Origin: an uncultured Eubacteriales bacterium
Lineage (GTDB): Bacteria > Bacillota > Clostridia > Christensenellales > CAG-138
Length of the DNA: 18,533 nucleotides
Assembly (NCBI GenBank): GCA_900547135.1
Contig: URFJ01000023.1
Coordinates: 1-18,533, forward strand
Direction of reading: 5' to 3'
Part shown: piece by piece, positions 1-5,828 of the stretch
Layout of the letters: each line of letters begins with the position of its first letter
Position numbering within the stretch: position 1 is the first letter of the stretch
Program-made: the position numbers and the translations under genes
Notes under the pieces: model-generated
The model's input: the letters and a program-made list of their open reading frames with translations, nothing else
The model's database searches: none
Told to the model about the DNA's origin: nothing

Positions 1-487
1 CCGCATATCCCGCCTACCTGCTTATCGCTCAAAAGACTTCCGCAAAGCAGGCCCAAGCCGATGAACAGAACCGCCGCTGGGATTGACACCGCTATTGCCA
101 GAAGGATATTAAGGCTGAAGCCGAGTCCCAAAAGCATTGCCGCGGCGTAGCATACCGCCATCTGCGCCGCCGCCATGGGAAGCAGCGGAAGGGTATAGCC
201 AAGTATAAAGTCCACAGCGGTCATAGGGGACGCAAACAGCCTGAGCATAAACGAGCTCGTCCTGTCCTGGCTATTACCATGCCGGAAAACAGCGATATGA
301 AGGACAGCCCGAAAACCGACACCCCTGGCGACAGCTTTTCAATGGCAAAAAGTTCGACCGGAATATTGGACTGAATTAAGGAGAGCAGCAAAAGCAGCAC
401 AATGGGAAAGCCGATTCCAAAGGCCAGGTTCAGCCTGTCCCTCAGTATTTCCTTTGAGTTTCTCGAAGCAAACGACAGCATTTTCAT
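1..487 (-). pseudogene. ABC-2 type transporter permease, frameshifted and cut by the window edge
   Basis: This is the membrane component of a DrrB-like ABC exporter paired with the ATPase just upstream. The chosen start is the ATG at 487, which shares one base with the ATPase stop codon (TGATG) and has AAGGGGG shortly upstream. A longer in-frame start at 511 would overlap the ATPase more. The first membrane segment (about residues 18-36, GFPIVLLLLLS) and a second hydrophobic stretch (SVFGLSFISLFSGM) are visible. After GMVIA, at about 266-268, the frame breaks and soon stops. Supplying one base there restores a long reading frame (AKDRTSSF, then several hydrophobic segments such as FILGYTLPLLP and LFIGLGLLCGSLL) that stays open to base 1. 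The gene is therefore one single-base deletion away from an intact permease. Whether this is mutation or a sequencing error cannot be decided here. The exported substrate is unknown. Confidence 0.8.
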
Positions 488-1218
488 CAAACGCGGCCCC
501 CTTTTGTACAAAGTTCTACGAAGGCGTCCTCAAAGCTATCCCTGCCAGCCGTCTTCCTGAGTTCGTCCGAAGTGCCCACCGCCACCAGATTCCCCTCGGA
601 CATTATTCCGATGCGGCTCGAAAGCGCTTCCGCCTCCTCAAGATAGTGCGTGGTAAGCATTATGGTGGTTTGCCCTTTAAGTCCCTCTATCACACCCCAT
701 AGCTCCCGCCTTACCAGAACGTCAAGGCCAAGCGTCGGCTCGTCGAGAAACAGCACCTTGGGTTCGGAAATCAAAGCCATTGCTATTGACAGCCGCCTTT
801 GCCATCCGCCTGAGAGGATTTTAGCCCTGCTCTTAGCTATCCTTTCCAAGCCAAACCTGGCAATGGCAGCATCGGCCCTCTCCTTGGCTTCCCTCTTTGT
901 AGATCCATAAATGCCGCATATGAGGCGGAGGTTCTCCTCGGCCGTCAGGTTGGGTGCCACCGCGGTTTCTTGCGGCGAAACGTTTATACTGGCCTTGACC
1001 TTGTTTGGCGAACGCACAATGCTGTTCCCCATCAGGGTAGCGTCTCCGCGCGTCGGACGTATCAGGCATGAAAGCAGCTTTATAGTCGTGGTCTTGCCCG
1101 CCCCGTTTACGCCCAGCAGCGAGAAAAGCTCCCCCTTTTCAACGGACAGGTTGAGGGCGCTGACGGCGTTTATGCCCTTATACGCCTTTGTAAGTCCGAG
1201 CACTTCTATCGCATTCAT
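487..1218 (-). CDS. ABC transporter ATP-binding protein (DrrA/CcmA-like exporter family)
   Basis: This is the ATPase subunit of an ABC-2 exporter, 243 residues from the ATG at 1218. Visible motifs are Walker A GVNGAGKTT (about residues 36-44), the Q-loop SPQE, the signature LSGGWQRRLS (about 133-142), Walker B VLFLDEPTLGLD, and the switch histidine in TTHYLEEAE. A TTG three bases upstream is possible, but the ATG overlaps the stop of the regulator gene (TGATG) and follows a GGGGTAAGG ribosome binding site, which suggests translational coupling. The partner permease follows with the same kind of overlap. The family exports drugs, peptides or lipids. The regulator-ATPase-permease order suggests a system induced by an envelope or antimicrobial signal, which is inference. 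The signature has W where many homologues have M or another residue; the catalytic motifs are intact. Confidence 0.95.
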   Translation of the reverse strand: MNAIEVLGLTKAYKGINAVSALNLSVEKGELFSLLGVNGAGKTTTIKLLSCLIRPTRGDATLMGNSIVRSPNKVKASINVSPQETAVAPNLTAEENLRLICGIYGSTKREAKERADAAIARFGLERIAKSRAKILSGGWQRRLSIAMALISEPKVLFLDEPTLGLDVLVRRELWGVIEGLKGQTTIMLTTHYLEEAEALSSRIGIMSEGNLVAVGTSDELRKTAGRDSFEDAFVELCTKGGRV

Positions 1219-1643
1219 CAATCCTTACCCCTTTTAGACATTATCTCGCTGGCAAGGCTCAATAAGAATTCGCTCTTTAATATGGCGATCCCCTGGTCCT
1301 CGTCGCCTAGCACGGCCAAGCTGTCGCCGGGCCGAATGTTAAAGATATCCCTTGCCTTCTTAGGTATAACTATTTGCCCCCTGTCGCCTACCGCCACGAT
1401 TCCAAAAAAGTGTTTCCCCTTGGGCGGTATTGGAATCCCGCTCTTCTTCGCGTCAAACTTAACCAGATCATCCAGGGTAACGCCGAAAAGCTCGGCAAGG
1501 GCAATGCTGTTTTCAAGATCGGGCGTGGTGGCGCCGGTTTCCCATTTTGCCACCGCCTGCCGTGACACGCCTACCCTCTCGGCCACTTCCTCTTGGGAAA
1601 GACCCTTCTCACGCCTTAGATAGCTCAAGTTAGTGGATATCAT
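1218..1643 (-). CDS. XRE-family HTH regulator fused to a SpoVT/AbrB swapped-hairpin domain
   Basis: This is a probable transcription factor of 141 residues from ATG 1643. Residues about 2-56 form a Cro/C1-type helix-turn-helix (LSQEEVAERVGVSRQAVAKWE is split over helices 2 and 3). After a short proline-rich linker (SGIPIPPKGK), residues about 81-126 look like an AbrB/SpoVT DNA-binding hairpin (GQIVIPKKARD, then INIRPGD-like FNIRPGD). An in-frame GTG at 1655 would add four residues, but the AAGGGG motif would then lie one base from it; the ATG leaves 13 bases, so the start is uncertain. It is the first gene of an overlapping operon with an ABC ATPase and permease, so it probably controls its own operon. 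Two DNA-binding folds in one small protein is a notable but known arrangement in Bacillota. Confidence 0.9.
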   Translation of the reverse strand: MISTNLSYLRREKGLSQEEVAERVGVSRQAVAKWETGATTPDLENSIALAELFGVTLDDLVKFDAKKSGIPIPPKGKHFFGIVAVGDRGQIVIPKKARDIFNIRPGDSLAVLGDEDQGIAILKSEFLLSLASEIMSKRGKD

Positions 1644-1890
1644 CCTACTTTTCACACCCCTTATAGTTTAATTATGCCATACTATTTCTATAATATCAGC
1701 CAACCGCGCTTAACAAACAAGCCTACTTACCGTTATGTTAGGTTGCATGCATTAAATAAATAATCCTAAGCCGAAGCCAATTTCAGCAGCATAAAAAAAG
1801 TGGGCGCTGTCCCTGATTAACCATATTCACGGGCCTGCATGCTAAGGGCGCTGCCTAGGAATGCATCCTTAGTGTCGGGTGCGCCTTTGC

Positions 1891-2351
1891 TCAACTCGTT
1901 ATGCCGTTTTCATCCACCTTCAACACCATTACCAGTTCGCCCTTAGCGTCCAGCTCGCCATTGAATTCAAAACCACGCCTTTTATACATAGAGATTGCCC
2001 TCGCATTGCTTTCATAAACGCTTAGGTATATTTCATTGCAACCGTTCTCTTTTATCAGTCTAGCTATCATTGAGTTTATGGACGTAAATCTGGTCCCGCG
2101 TCCCAAAAAAATTTGGTCGATCACAACCCATCAAGCCATACGCGGCCGGAGCTGCCCTCATCTGTAAAAACCCATACATTACAAAACCGACGGGTATTCC
2201 GTCGGCCAGGATAACTACAGGACGCCATATAGGGTTACTCTCCGCTTCATACATGCAGCATTCTATCGGTTCTATGTTGCCCTCCTGCCCCGGGGGCTAC
2301 CTCCAAAAGCCGCCTGTTAGCAGTGTGAACAGGTTCAATCCTCAGATCCAT
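1891..2351 (-). pseudogene. GNAT-family N-acetyltransferase (BltD/spermidine-acetyltransferase-like), three frameshifts
   Basis: This is a GNAT acetyltransferase whose reading frame is broken in three places. It starts at ATG 2351 after a good GAGGTGAG ribosome binding site (MDLRIEPVHTANRR). One extra base in the C5/G4 run at 2288-2296 must be removed to continue into VAPGQEGNIEPIEC and WRPVVILADGIPVGFVMYG. One base missing in the A5 run at 2166-2170 leads into DEGSSGRVWLDG. One base missing near 2126-2131 leads into VIDQIFLGRG and the C-terminal half (IYLSVYESNARAISMYKRRGF, typical GNAT motif B region), ending at 1891. The reassembled protein is about 153 residues, the normal family length, so all parts are present. 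The acetyl-CoA loop is slightly degenerate (LGRGTR where QGKGYG is usual). Either a young pseudogene or indel errors. Confidence 0.85.
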
Positions 2352-2407
2352 AAAACTCACCTCGCCTATATTGATACGCCATACCAAATTCCGTCCCCGC
2401 GGATTTA

Positions 2408-2449
2408 AAACAGCAGAGCCGGTCCCGTGTGGCGCATTCCGGCTCTGCT
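2408..2449 (-). terminator. Rho-independent terminator of the perR-rbr operon
   Basis: A perfect 11-bp inverted repeat (AGCAGAGCCGG at 2412-2422, CCGGCTCTGCT at 2439-2449) with a 16-base loop lies 67 bases past the rbr stop. On the minus strand it is followed by GTTTTAAA, a short U-tract. No plus-strand gene reads into it. Confidence 0.85.
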
Positions 2450-2484
2450 AATCATATCAAAATACAATCGGATTATCGCTTATG

Positions 2485-2509
2485 CTACCCTCAGTCGACA
2501 AGGGTATGC
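2485..2509 (+). repeat. Solo copy of the terminal repeat of the element at 4327-4598
   Basis: This 25-base stretch matches 21 of 25 bases of the left end of the MITE-like element (4326-4350), sharing CTACCCTCAGT and CAAGG. It also contains its own short inverted repeat TACCCT/AGGGTA (2486-2491 and 2501-2506). It sits 8 bases beyond the rbr stop codon, between rbr and its terminator, so it is transcribed with rbr. No coding frame is associated with it. Confidence 0.6.
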
Positions 2510-2516
2510 TTAACGC

Positions 2517-3059
2517 TTAATAATTTTCAGCCTTCAGCTCAAAATAGGCCTTGGGATGGGCGCACACCGGACATACCTCCGGAGCGTCGGTGCCAACGTG
2601 TATATGGCCGCAGTTGGCGCACTTCCATACAACTACGTTGTCGCGCTTAAATACCATACCGTTTTCTATGTTGGCGAGCAGCTTAAGGTACCTTTCCTCA
2701 TGCTCCTTCTCTATACGTGCAACGCCGTCAAACAGGAACGCTATGCTGTCGAATCCCTCTTCACGCGCTTCCTTTGCAAAGGTGGCGTACATATCGGTCC
2801 ACTCATAGTTCTCACCCGCGGCGGCATCCTTTAGGTTTTCGATGGTTCCGGGCACCTGGCCGCCATGAAGCAGCTTGAACCAGATCTTTGCATGTTCCTT
2901 CTCGTTATTCGCCGTTTCCTCAAACAGATTGCCTATCTGGACATACCCCTCCTTTTTAGCCGCCGAGGCGTAATAGGTGTACTTGTTCCTAGCCTGGGAT
3001 TCTCCGGAAAACGCCGCCATGAGGTTAGCCTCTGTTTTAGTTCCTTTAAGTTCTTTCAT
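2517..3059 (-). CDS. rbr: Rubrerythrin (NADH/rubredoxin-dependent peroxide reductase)
   Basis: This is a cytoplasmic di-iron peroxidase that reduces hydrogen peroxide to water in anaerobes, 180 residues. The N-terminal four-helix ferritin-like domain carries the expected ligands: E20 (SGESQAR), E53 and H56 (NNEKEH), E83 and E86 (GENYEW), E117 and H120 (IEKEH). The C-terminal rubredoxin domain has the two iron-binding knuckles C147-x-x-C150 and C163-x-x-C166 (CANCGH, CPVCAH). Length and domain order match canonical rubrerythrin. The start has AAGGAG 10-15 bases upstream. It lies 39 bases downstream of a PerR-type regulator on the same strand, a common Clostridia arrangement in which peroxide derepresses both genes. 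A hairpin terminator follows. Confidence 0.98.
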   Translation of the reverse strand: MKELKGTKTEANLMAAFSGESQARNKYTYYASAAKKEGYVQIGNLFEETANNEKEHAKIWFKLLHGGQVPGTIENLKDAAAGENYEWTDMYATFAKEAREEGFDSIAFLFDGVARIEKEHEERYLKLLANIENGMVFKRDNVVVWKCANCGHIHVGTDAPEVCPVCAHPKAYFELKAENY

Positions 3060-3098
3060 ATAATTTTTCTCCTTCCATATTGTCTTTTTTAATTAAGA

Positions 3099-3494
3099 TC
3101 ATTTGAATTCGTTCCGTCTTTCGGCGCACTCCCTGCACACTCCATAAAATAGTATGCTCACGCCCGTTACACAGCAACCGCATGAGTCGCCGGCCGCCTT
3201 TCTTATGTCCGGTATGGAGCTTCGGTCTATATCGGTGATTCCGGCGCAGCTGGAACAGACCATATGGTAATGCCCATCGTTCACCGGATCAAACCTGTCG
3301 GCGCCTCCTGGGATGCCCAGCCTCATTATTTCCCCGCTATCAGCCATTAGCCTTAGATTTCTATAAACTGTCGCAAGGCTGAGCAACGGATTTGACGGCT
3401 TTAAATAAGCATAAAGCTCATCGGCAGTGGGATGATAAAGCGCCGATTTCAATGCTGCCAAAATTAGGTCTCGCTGTCTTGAGTAGATCGCCAT
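3099..3494 (-). CDS. perR: Fur-family peroxide-responsive regulator, PerR type
   Basis: This is a metal-dependent repressor of oxidative-stress genes, 131 residues. The winged helix is seen in HPTADELYAYL and SLATVYRNLRLM. All five positions that hold the regulatory metal in Bacillus PerR can be aligned: H21 (HPTADE), D69 (RFD), H75 and H77 (HYH) and D88 (GITD). The structural zinc cysteines are present as C80-x-x-C83 and C120-x-x-C123. These residues favour PerR over Fur or Zur, by family knowledge. The protein is shorter than Bacillus PerR at the N terminus, and it has an extra Cys cluster (SCGCC, residues 104-108) before the last strand. A GGGAGT ribosome binding site precedes the ATG. It heads an operon with rubrerythrin and probably regulates itself through the palindrome in its promoter. 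Confidence 0.92.
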   Translation of the reverse strand: MAIYSRQRDLILAALKSALYHPTADELYAYLKPSNPLLSLATVYRNLRLMADSGEIMRLGIPGGADRFDPVNDGHYHMVCSSCAGITDIDRSSIPDIRKAAGDSCGCCVTGVSILFYGVCRECAERRNEFK

Positions 3495-3507
3495 ATCAAC
3501 TCCCTAA

Positions 3508-3558
3508 TAATAATAACTATTATTAATATTATTATAATCTCAATTATAGTATTGTCAA
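3508..3558 (-). promoter_or_regulatory. perR-rbr promoter with PerR/Fur-like operator
   Basis: On the minus strand a sigma-A type promoter is visible: -35 TTGACA (3553-3558), a 16-base spacer, -10 TATAAT (3531-3536). Between the -10 and the ribosome binding site lies a perfect 8-bp inverted repeat with a 2-base centre (TAATAATA/TATTATTA, 3508-3525). It is AT-rich like PerR and Fur boxes and placed to block transcription. It is not an exact match to the 7-1-7 PerR box, so assignment to PerR is inference from the adjacent gene. Confidence 0.75.
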
Positions 3559-3653
3559 GCCTTTTAGCAAAAAAAATACCTATAATTTGTTTTAAGCAAA
3601 CTATTTATTATACGTTTCTAAAGAATATCCATCGAAAATACAGGTCAAGAGGT

Positions 3654-4232
3654 TTAAGCCTTTATCAAATCCAGCACGTTTATTCCAACCTCCCGAAGCA
3701 TTCTGTAAAGCATATGAAGGGGGAGTCCAACCACCGTAAAATAGCTTCCTTCAATTCTTTCAACAAACATGCCGCCTATTCCCTGTATCCCGTAAGCCCC
3801 AGCCTTATCCATGGGTTCGCCCGTTTTAACGTATGACCTTATCTCAGGCTCGCTCATAGGTGAAAAAGTAACGGAAGCTACATCGTGGCATACAAGCTGC
3901 CTGTCGTCGGTTATTAAGCACAGGCCGGTATATACCTTATGGGTCCTACCCTGAAGCAGGCCAAGGGTTTTAACAGCTCCTTCCCCGTCAGATGGCTTTC
4001 CAAGCACCCTTGTGTCAATTACAACAACTGTATCACATCCAATCACACAACAGTTCTGTCTGCCTTCCTTTACGGACGCCGCCTTTATGAGCGCAAGCTT
4101 TTCAACCATTTCTCCCGGCGGGCAGGGCTGTATGTCCTCATCCGCATCGCTGGGAATTACCCAAAACTCAAGGCCCGCCATCTCAAGCAGAGACTTGCGC
4201 CGCGGGGACGCGGACGCCAATATCAACTCCAT
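3654..4232 (-). CDS. maf: Maf-like nucleoside triphosphate pyrophosphatase
   Basis: This enzyme hydrolyses non-canonical or modified nucleoside triphosphates (dTTP, UTP, m5UTP and similar in studied homologues) to the monophosphate, and is linked to house-cleaning and septum control. It is 192 residues, the usual size. Motifs are ILASASPRRKSLL at the N terminus, GCDTVVV with the catalytic-site aspartate, LGKP, THKVYTG, YGIQGIGGMFVERIEGSY and VVGLPL, all in the order expected for the family. The start at 4232 gives MELILASASPRR and is preceded by GGGAGGAAG; a longer frame to 4313 has no support. The gene is monocistronic on the minus strand, upstream of the perR promoter. Confidence 0.95.
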   Translation of the reverse strand: MELILASASPRRKSLLEMAGLEFWVIPSDADEDIQPCPPGEMVEKLALIKAASVKEGRQNCCVIGCDTVVVIDTRVLGKPSDGEGAVKTLGLLQGRTHKVYTGLCLITDDRQLVCHDVASVTFSPMSEPEIRSYVKTGEPMDKAGAYGIQGIGGMFVERIEGSYFTVVGLPLHMLYRMLREVGINVLDLIKA

Positions 4233-4259
4233 ATGCGCTTCCTCCCTGTAATTTTTTAT

Positions 4260-4287
4260 ATAATAGCATACATCGGATAAAATGGAA
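4260..4287 (-). promoter_or_regulatory. Possible maf promoter (extended -10)
   Basis: On the minus strand TGCTATTAT gives an extended -10 (TATTAT at 4260-4265) about 28 bases before the maf start. The -35 sequence TTCCAT (4282-4287, 16-base spacer) is a poor match, so the extended -10 carries the prediction. Confidence 0.4.
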
Positions 4288-4326
4288 ATTGCCCGGGCCG
4301 TCAAGCTTAGCAATTTAGCGTTAGGC

Positions 4327-4598
4327 TACCCTCAGTTGGCAAGGATAAGCACACTGGAGGGCCGGGTTTTTTGCCATTTATATGTTCTCGGCGCTTGAAA
4401 TAGCGCTGAATAGTCCTGCGCTCAAAGGCTTTGAACTGGCCAAAATCCGACTCCTCAAGGTCTTGTAAGTCTTTCAGCCCGCACGGGACGTGGCGCAGCC
4501 GCACAGGCGTAGCGAACCCCCTACGGCAAGCGGCTAGAACGAAGTCCGGCGCGGGCTGGGTGTGTGAAAACCGCGTTTACTCTTGTCAACCGAGGGTA
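4327..4598. mobile_element. MITE-like element with terminal inverted repeats and nested central hairpin
   Basis: The ends form an inverted repeat: TACCCTCAGTTGGCAAG (4327-4343) against CTTGTCAACCGAGGGTA (4582-4598), 15 of 17 bases matching, with weaker similarity continuing inward. The centre folds into a three-tier hairpin: 4475-4489 with 4544-4558 (13 of 15 pairs), AGCCGC 4497-4502 with GCGGCT 4530-4535, and CGTAG 4508-4512 with CTACG 4521-4525. The central part is much more GC-rich than its surroundings. No transposase is present, and I saw no clear target-site duplication. A minus-strand frame of 65 codons (or about 88 without a start) runs across it with plausible-looking residues (GLKDLQDLEES) but no ribosome binding site and no recognised family. 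I therefore call it a non-autonomous repeat rather than a gene. A structured RNA is an alternative. Confidence 0.6.
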
Positions 4599-4675
4599 TG
4601 CGCATTGAAAGACCGTTTGCGCCATAGGCCTGTATTTTACAGTCTGACCTTTCCTTCGGGCCAATAATAAAACGA

Positions 4676-4716
4676 AACGCCCAACACGTCCCGCCTTTAG
4701 GAGAGCTATGGGCGTT
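4676..4716. terminator. Terminator-like hairpin beyond the MITE-like element
   Basis: The inverted repeat AACGCCCA (4676-4683) and TGGGCGTT (4709-4716) forms an 8-bp stem with a 25-base loop. On the minus strand it runs into TTTCGTTTTATTATT, on the plus strand into ATTATAATAATTT. No annotated gene clearly ends here, so its role is uncertain. Confidence 0.4.
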
Positions 4717-4729
4717 ATTATAATAATTT

Positions 4730-4927
4730 CAATTATTTGGGTACTTTGAAAACGCTTGCCTGATTGCTGTTGTTCAATCCATTAAATACGCTACGACTTC
4801 TCCAATTATAGCCTAATTAATTGCTATTTATTTCAACGCAGGTAAATCGTTTCTCTGCACATAATAGAAGGGCGGACGCACGTTGTGCGCTTGGCACGGC
4901 TTAACGCGTCAGTGCATATCATACCGT
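4730..4927. other. Gene-free AT-rich spacer upstream of ytxC
   Basis: This stretch holds no convincing gene or RNA. It is AT-rich until about 4870, then becomes GC-rich with a small GCAC/GTGC hairpin. A loose promoter (TTGGCA at 4891-4896, CATATC at 4915-4920, 18-base spacer) can be drawn. CATACCGT at 4920-4927 resembles a sigma-E -10 box, but no matching -35 is seen. Confidence 0.3.
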
Positions 4928-4955
4928 ATGGACGCTTTAGCCGTCCATGAGGGAG
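4928..4955 (+). promoter_or_regulatory. Hairpin directly abutting the ytxC ribosome binding site
   Basis: ATGGACG (4928-4934) and CGTCCAT (4942-4948) form a perfect 7-bp stem with a 7-base loop ending one base before the GAGGGAG ribosome binding site (4949-4955). In the mRNA it could affect access of the ribosome. No known riboswitch class is recognised. Confidence 0.45.
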
Positions 4956-4964
4956 TAAAACGGC

Positions 4965-5705
4965 ATGAATATACTATCAGTAGGCACTCAGGAATACGAT
5001 GTCGATATAGAAAAGCTATTGAAACGGCGCCTTAGGCAGGCCGGCTGGGAGCCTGACCTGGACGTATCCTTTGGAGACGAGCAGGTCGTAAGCGCTGAGG
5101 TAGGATCACCCGAAGAGATGTCTTCGTGGATAATGGCAATAGGCAGGCTTTTGCTTAAAGATATGGCGCATTTTGAAATGGCGAGGCTTATAAACGAACT
5201 GCCGCTTACGCTTGCCCAAAAGCAGATGGCTTTGCCCGAGGCAATTAGAAGCGCCAGGTCCTTTAACGCTGAATCGCGTATACTTCGTTCGCTGCGCGAA
5301 CACTTCGACGAGCATGAGCATCTTAACCTTGAGGGCTTCATGCGCTTTAGGATGAAGGACGTACTTGAGGGCTTTTCCCTGTGCGTGGATCGTGCCGCTG
5401 AGGAAATATTGCTAAGATCAGAGTATCTTGAGCTTATGAGCGTGCTAAGCGCGTATGTAAGGATGCGTCCCCCATGCATAAGGGAGATAAGCATAATACT
5501 GCATCCTGATGGAAGCTGCACGCTTACGGACGACAGCGATTCGCGCATTGACTGCGAGTCATGCAGCGACGACAGCGTTATGAATGTGCTGATCGGACTT
5601 TCGCCCGAACGCATAACAGTATACAACCTCACGGGCAGGGATGACTCGCTGCTCAGCGAGGCCCTTAAAAGGGTATTTAAAGACAGGGTTAAATTCTTTA
5701 GTTAG
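4965..5705 (+). CDS. ytxC: YtxC-like putative sporulation protein
   Basis: This 246-residue soluble protein resembles the YtxC family, whose members occur in endospore formers and whose biochemical role is not established. The most recognisable part is residues about 122-175, with LNLEGFMRFRMKDV, an acidic helix (VDRAAEEILLRSEYLEL) and the segment REISIILHPDGSC. The C terminus contains a small cysteine and aspartate-rich segment (DCESCSDDS) followed by a strand-rich end. There is no signal peptide or membrane segment. The ATG follows GAGGGAG with a nine-base spacing. The gene stands alone on the plus strand between maf and a convergent glycosyltransferase, with its own terminator. It is the main sign in this window that the organism sporulates. 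Confidence 0.8.
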   Translation: MNILSVGTQEYDVDIEKLLKRRLRQAGWEPDLDVSFGDEQVVSAEVGSPEEMSSWIMAIGRLLLKDMAHFEMARLINELPLTLAQKQMALPEAIRSARSFNAESRILRSLREHFDEHEHLNLEGFMRFRMKDVLEGFSLCVDRAAEEILLRSEYLELMSVLSAYVRMRPPCIREISIILHPDGSCTLTDDSDSRIDCESCSDDSVMNVLIGLSPERITVYNLTGRDDSLLSEALKRVFKDRVKFFS

Positions 5706-5787
5706 CGCGGCAGTATCAAATAAAACCGCATAAGAACAGTTGGCATTATAATTGATACGGCAAGCAATGATCCATACGGCAAATGAA

Positions 5788-5814
5788 AACGGACTGACGT
5801 TAAATCAGTCCGTT
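5788..5814. terminator. Bidirectional terminator shared by ytxC and the glycosyltransferase gene
   Basis: A perfect 10-bp stem (AACGGACTGA 5788-5797, TCAGTCCGTT 5805-5814) with a 7-base loop lies between two convergent genes. On the minus strand the stem is followed by TTCATTTG and forms a U-rich end; on the plus strand by ATTAG. Confidence 0.85.
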
Positions 5815-5828
5815 ATTAGCATAACCCT

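Noticed and set aside
1802..1854. GGGCGCTG repeats near poly-A at 1793-1800 as a terminator of the acetyltransferase gene
   Set aside because: The two GGGCGCTG copies are direct, not inverted, so they cannot form a stem. The T-run on the minus strand is not preceded by a convincing hairpin.
4307..4504. 65-codon minus-strand frame inside the repeat element
   Set aside because: It has no ribosome binding site, starts with GTG inside a hairpin arm, ends within the terminal repeat and matches no family I know. The repeat structure explains the region better.
4431..4667. 78-codon plus-strand frame across the repeat element
   Set aside because: It crosses the right terminal repeat, is antisense to the other frame and has unordered composition with no ribosome binding site.
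4861..4964. Riboswitch ahead of ytxC
   Set aside because: Only small hairpins are present and no conserved core of a known riboswitch class could be recognised.
4988..5632. Long 214-codon frame antisense to ytxC
   Set aside because: It is serine and arginine rich, a typical shadow of a coding gene, with no ribosome binding site. The plus-strand frame has family signatures and a good ribosome binding site.
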